NCBI GenBank assembly: GCA_028289725.1
Contig: JANQOH010000082.1
Coordinates: 1 to 7,689 of the forward strand
Length of the DNA stretch: 7,689 nucleotides
Direction: 5' to 3'
DNA from: Alphaproteobacteria bacterium
Lineage (GTDB): Bacteria; Pseudomonadota; Alphaproteobacteria; UBA7887
Shown here: positions 6,266-7,689 of the stretch, piece by piece
Layout: the number at the start of each line of letters is the position of its first letter
Position numbering within the stretch: position 1 is the stretch's first letter
Made by a program: the position numbers and the translations under genes
The notes under the pieces: generated by a model
Told to the model about the DNA's origin: nothing
Databases searched by the model: none
What the model saw: the letters and a program-made list of their open reading frames with translations, nothing else

Positions 6266-7036
6266 TTAGTCCGCGGGCACCAAAAGACTGCGCGCCCGCT
6301 CTAGGTCGGCGGCAGTGTCGACCCCGAGAGGGACCGTGTCAACGAGCGCCACATCGATCCGCATACCGGCCTCCAAGGCCCGCAATTGCTCGAGCCGCTC
6401 GCGCTTTTCCAGGGGGCTTGGCGGCAGGCTGACGAAACGCTCCAGCGCCGCCCGGCGATAGGCATAGAGACCGATATGGTGGTACAGCGGCCCGTCGCCG
6501 GTCGGCGCGGTGGCGCGCGTGAAGGCGAGGGCGCGGGCGCGTCGGGCGTCCGGCGCGAACCCGGCGAACACCTTCACGACGTTCGGATTGGTCCGCTCGC
6601 TTTCGTCGGTGATCTCCGCGGCGATCGTCCCGATGTCGACCGCCGGTTCGTCGAGAAGGTCGAGAGCGGCGCGCAGACTCGCCGGATCGATGGTCGGCAA
6701 ATCGCCCTGGACGTTAACGATCCGTTGGTAGCGCCGGTCCGGGTCCAGTGCGCCGATCGCTTCCGAAATCCGGTCCGATCCGGACGGATGATCAGGATTG
6801 GTCAATTGCGCGTTTCCGCCGGCGGCCATTATGGCAGCGGCGATGGCCGGGTCGTCGCAGGCTACCACGACCTTGCCGATCTCAGCCTCGCAGGCTCTTC
6901 GCCAGACGTGAACGATCATCGGCACGCCGTGAATATCGGCAAGCACCTTGTCGGCCAGCCGGGTGGATGCCAGGCGGGCGGGAATCACGATGATGGTCTC
7001 GTCGGCCAATTTGCCCCCAAATCGCACTTGCGCCAT
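6266..7036 (-). CDS. kdsB: 3-deoxy-manno-octulosonate cytidylyltransferase (CMP-Kdo synthetase)
   Basis: KdsB activates Kdo with CTP to CMP-Kdo, the sugar donor for the inner core of lipopolysaccharide, in the cytoplasm. The 256-residue product matches the family length of about 250. Motifs in order are the nucleotide-binding IPARLASTRLADKVL (18-32), HPSGSDRI (83-90), the metal/substrate region NVQGDLPTI (108-116), HHIGLYAYRR (186-195), LEQLRALEAG (215-224) and GVDTAADLERA (238-248). Two details vary: RLADK where RLPGK or RLPDK is more common, and QGDL where many proteobacteria have QGDE; I believe the latter is usual in Alphaproteobacteria. The frame is open upstream to 7447, but that region overlaps the divergent cytochrome gene, so the ATG at 7034-7036 is the start. 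It presumably leads a kdsB-pheA operon. Its presence implies a Gram-negative outer membrane with Kdo-containing lipopolysaccharide. Confidence 0.95.
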   Translation of the reverse strand: MAQVRFGGKLADETIIVIPARLASTRLADKVLADIHGVPMIVHVWRRACEAEIGKVVVACDDPAIAAAIMAAGGNAQLTNPDHPSGSDRISEAIGALDPDRRYQRIVNVQGDLPTIDPASLRAALDLLDEPAVDIGTIAAEITDESERTNPNVVKVFAGFAPDARRARALAFTRATAPTGDGPLYHHIGLYAYRRAALERFVSLPPSPLEKRERLEQLRALEAGMRIDVALVDTVPLGVDTAADLERARSLLVPAD

Positions 7037-7063
7037 GACAACTCGAAACGCGGTATCCGCTTG

Positions 7064-7091
7064 CTTATATGTGTTGAAGTCGCAGGCGCAA
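7064..7091 (-). promoter_or_regulatory. Candidate kdsB promoter
   Basis: On the minus strand TATAAG (7069-7064) is a 5-of-6 match to the -10 box. It lies 16 bases downstream of a weak TTGCGC (7091-7086). A start near 7057 would give a short leader of about 20 nt before the kdsB ATG at 7036. The -35 match is poor, so the call is tentative. Confidence 0.3.
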
Positions 7092-7103
7092 AGCCGGTAG
7101 TTT

Positions 7104-7133
7104 GCCGGCCATCCACGGCCCCTATCGGCCGGC
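7104..7133. repeat. GC-rich inverted repeat between kdsB and the cytochrome gene
   Basis: GCCGGCC (7104-7110) and GGCCGGC (7127-7133) are perfect inverted arms around a 16-base spacer. The site sits between the divergent genes, upstream of both. It could be an operator or simply GC-rich chance; there is no U-run, so it is not a typical terminator. Confidence 0.35.
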
Positions 7134-7160
7134 TCCTGATCAGCGTTACGCGGAGCGTTC

Positions 7161-7689
7161 ATGTCCACCATCGAAATCAACAAATTCGTCGGCGCATTCC
7201 TGATGGCGGTCTTGATCGCCCTTGGCTTGAGTTTTGTCGTCGAGTTGGTAACCGCCCAACACGGAGAGGACGGCGAGCCGGTGTTCGTCGTCGATACGCC
7301 GGACGCGGAACTCGCGCCCGATCCTGGCGAGGATGAGGGCGGTGTTTCGCTTGTCGCGCTGTTGGCAGAGGCTGATGCAGCGAAAGGCGAGAAAGATTTC
7401 AAGCAGTGTTCGGCCTGCCACACCAGCGAATCAGGTGGCGCGCACAAGATTGGCCCAAATTTGTGGGGCGTGGTTGGCGCGTTGAAGGCGCGGCGCGACG
7501 ACTTTGGGTACTCGAAGGCGCTGTCCGATCTGGGCGGCTGGTGGACCTACGGCGCGCTGGACGCATATCTCACCGATCCAAAAGGTTACGCGCCGGGCAC
7601 CAAAATGGCTTTCGCGGGTATCAAACAACCGGCAAAGCGCGCGTCGATGCTCGCTTACCTGCGCTCACTTTCGGACGAACCGGTGCCTT
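7161..7689 (+). CDS. cycM: Membrane-anchored cytochrome c (CycM / c552 type), 3' end outside window
   Basis: This is a class I c-type cytochrome tethered to the inner membrane with its haem domain in the periplasm. CycM-type proteins carry electrons from the bc1 complex to an aa3-type terminal oxidase. The 176 visible residues begin at the ATG at 7161, preceded by GGAG (7152-7155) at 5-base spacing. A single N-terminal membrane segment (about 10-31, GAFLMAVLIALGLSFVVELV) acts as an uncleaved anchor. An acidic, Pro-containing linker (about 34-60) follows, then the haem domain with CSACH (83-87), GPNLWGVVG (98-106), a Trp/Tyr-rich region (WWTYGALDAYLTDP) and the axial Met in GTKMAFAGI (Met149). 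The domain reaches AYLRSLSDEPVP, where family members usually end soon, so only a few residues should be missing. No stop occurs before the window edge. It is divergent from kdsB. Confidence 0.93.
   Translation, partial: MSTIEINKFVGAFLMAVLIALGLSFVVELVTAQHGEDGEPVFVVDTPDAELAPDPGEDEGGVSLVALLAEADAAKGEKDFKQCSACHTSESGGAHKIGPNLWGVVGALKARRDDFGYSKALSDLGGWWTYGALDAYLTDPKGYAPGTKMAFAGIKQPAKRASMLAYLRSLSDEPVP

Noticed and set aside
6386..7336. Plus-strand open frame of 316 codons opposite kdsB
   Set aside because: It is Arg/Gly-rich, has no recognisable domain, and is antisense to a clear kdsB; it is a typical shadow frame in GC-rich DNA.
7037..7447. N-terminal extension of kdsB on the minus strand
   Set aside because: It is antisense to the cytochrome c anchor and haem domain, which have a good Shine-Dalgarno and a CxxCH motif. 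The KdsB family begins at the ATG at 7036.
1..7689. Search for CRISPR arrays, tRNAs, insertion sequences, attachment sites or defence genes
   Set aside because: No regularly spaced repeats, tRNA-like cloverleaf, transposase motifs or terminal inverted repeats were seen; the genes are housekeeping types in familiar order.

Overview
The window looks like chromosomal DNA of an alphaproteobacterium. The evidence is a GC-rich, densely packed layout, a small 4.5S-type SRP RNA next to dnaX-ybaB-recR, alphaproteobacterial-style PheA and KdsB sequences, and a divergent kdsB / membrane-anchored cytochrome c552 (CycM-type) pair. I cannot place it below class level from sequence alone. Nearly every base is assigned. 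The longest gap between genes is about 124 bp, and there is no sign of an insertion sequence, phage, CRISPR array or tRNA.

Layout. (1) Bases 1-570 (+) hold the 3' end of a tannase/feruloyl-esterase-family hydrolase that begins before the window. (2) Bases 593-3436 (-) hold a DNA replication/repair and secretion block read right to left: ffs (SRP RNA, with a well-formed sigma70-type promoter), dnaX (clamp-loader tau subunit), ybaB/ebfC (nucleoid-associated protein) and recR (recombination mediator). (3) Bases 3518-5400 (+) hold an exported SEL1-repeat protein whose stop overlaps the start of a NudC-type NADH/NAD-cap pyrophosphatase. (4) Bases 5397-7036 (-) hold kdsB (CMP-Kdo synthetase, lipopolysaccharide) followed by pheA (prephenate dehydratase with ACT domain, phenylalanine synthesis). 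The pheA stop overlaps the stop of the converging nudC. (5) From 7161 to the right edge (+) runs a membrane-anchored cytochrome c, divergent from kdsB and lacking only its extreme C-terminus.

How they work together. The ffs-dnaX-ybaB-recR cluster is a widely conserved bacterial neighbourhood, and the spacing here (4 bp dnaX-ybaB, 38 bp ybaB-recR, no obvious terminator after ffs) suggests co-transcription. The nudC / pheA / kdsB / cycM neighbourhood is also familiar in Alphaproteobacteria and combines nucleotide clean-up, amino-acid synthesis, outer-membrane synthesis and respiration without an evident single pathway. I find no convincing new system. The points most worth a second look are the regulatory details between ffs and the SEL1 gene, the tight sel1-nudC coupling, how DnaX forms a short gamma-like product without a visible slippery site, and several start codons that are easy to misplace.
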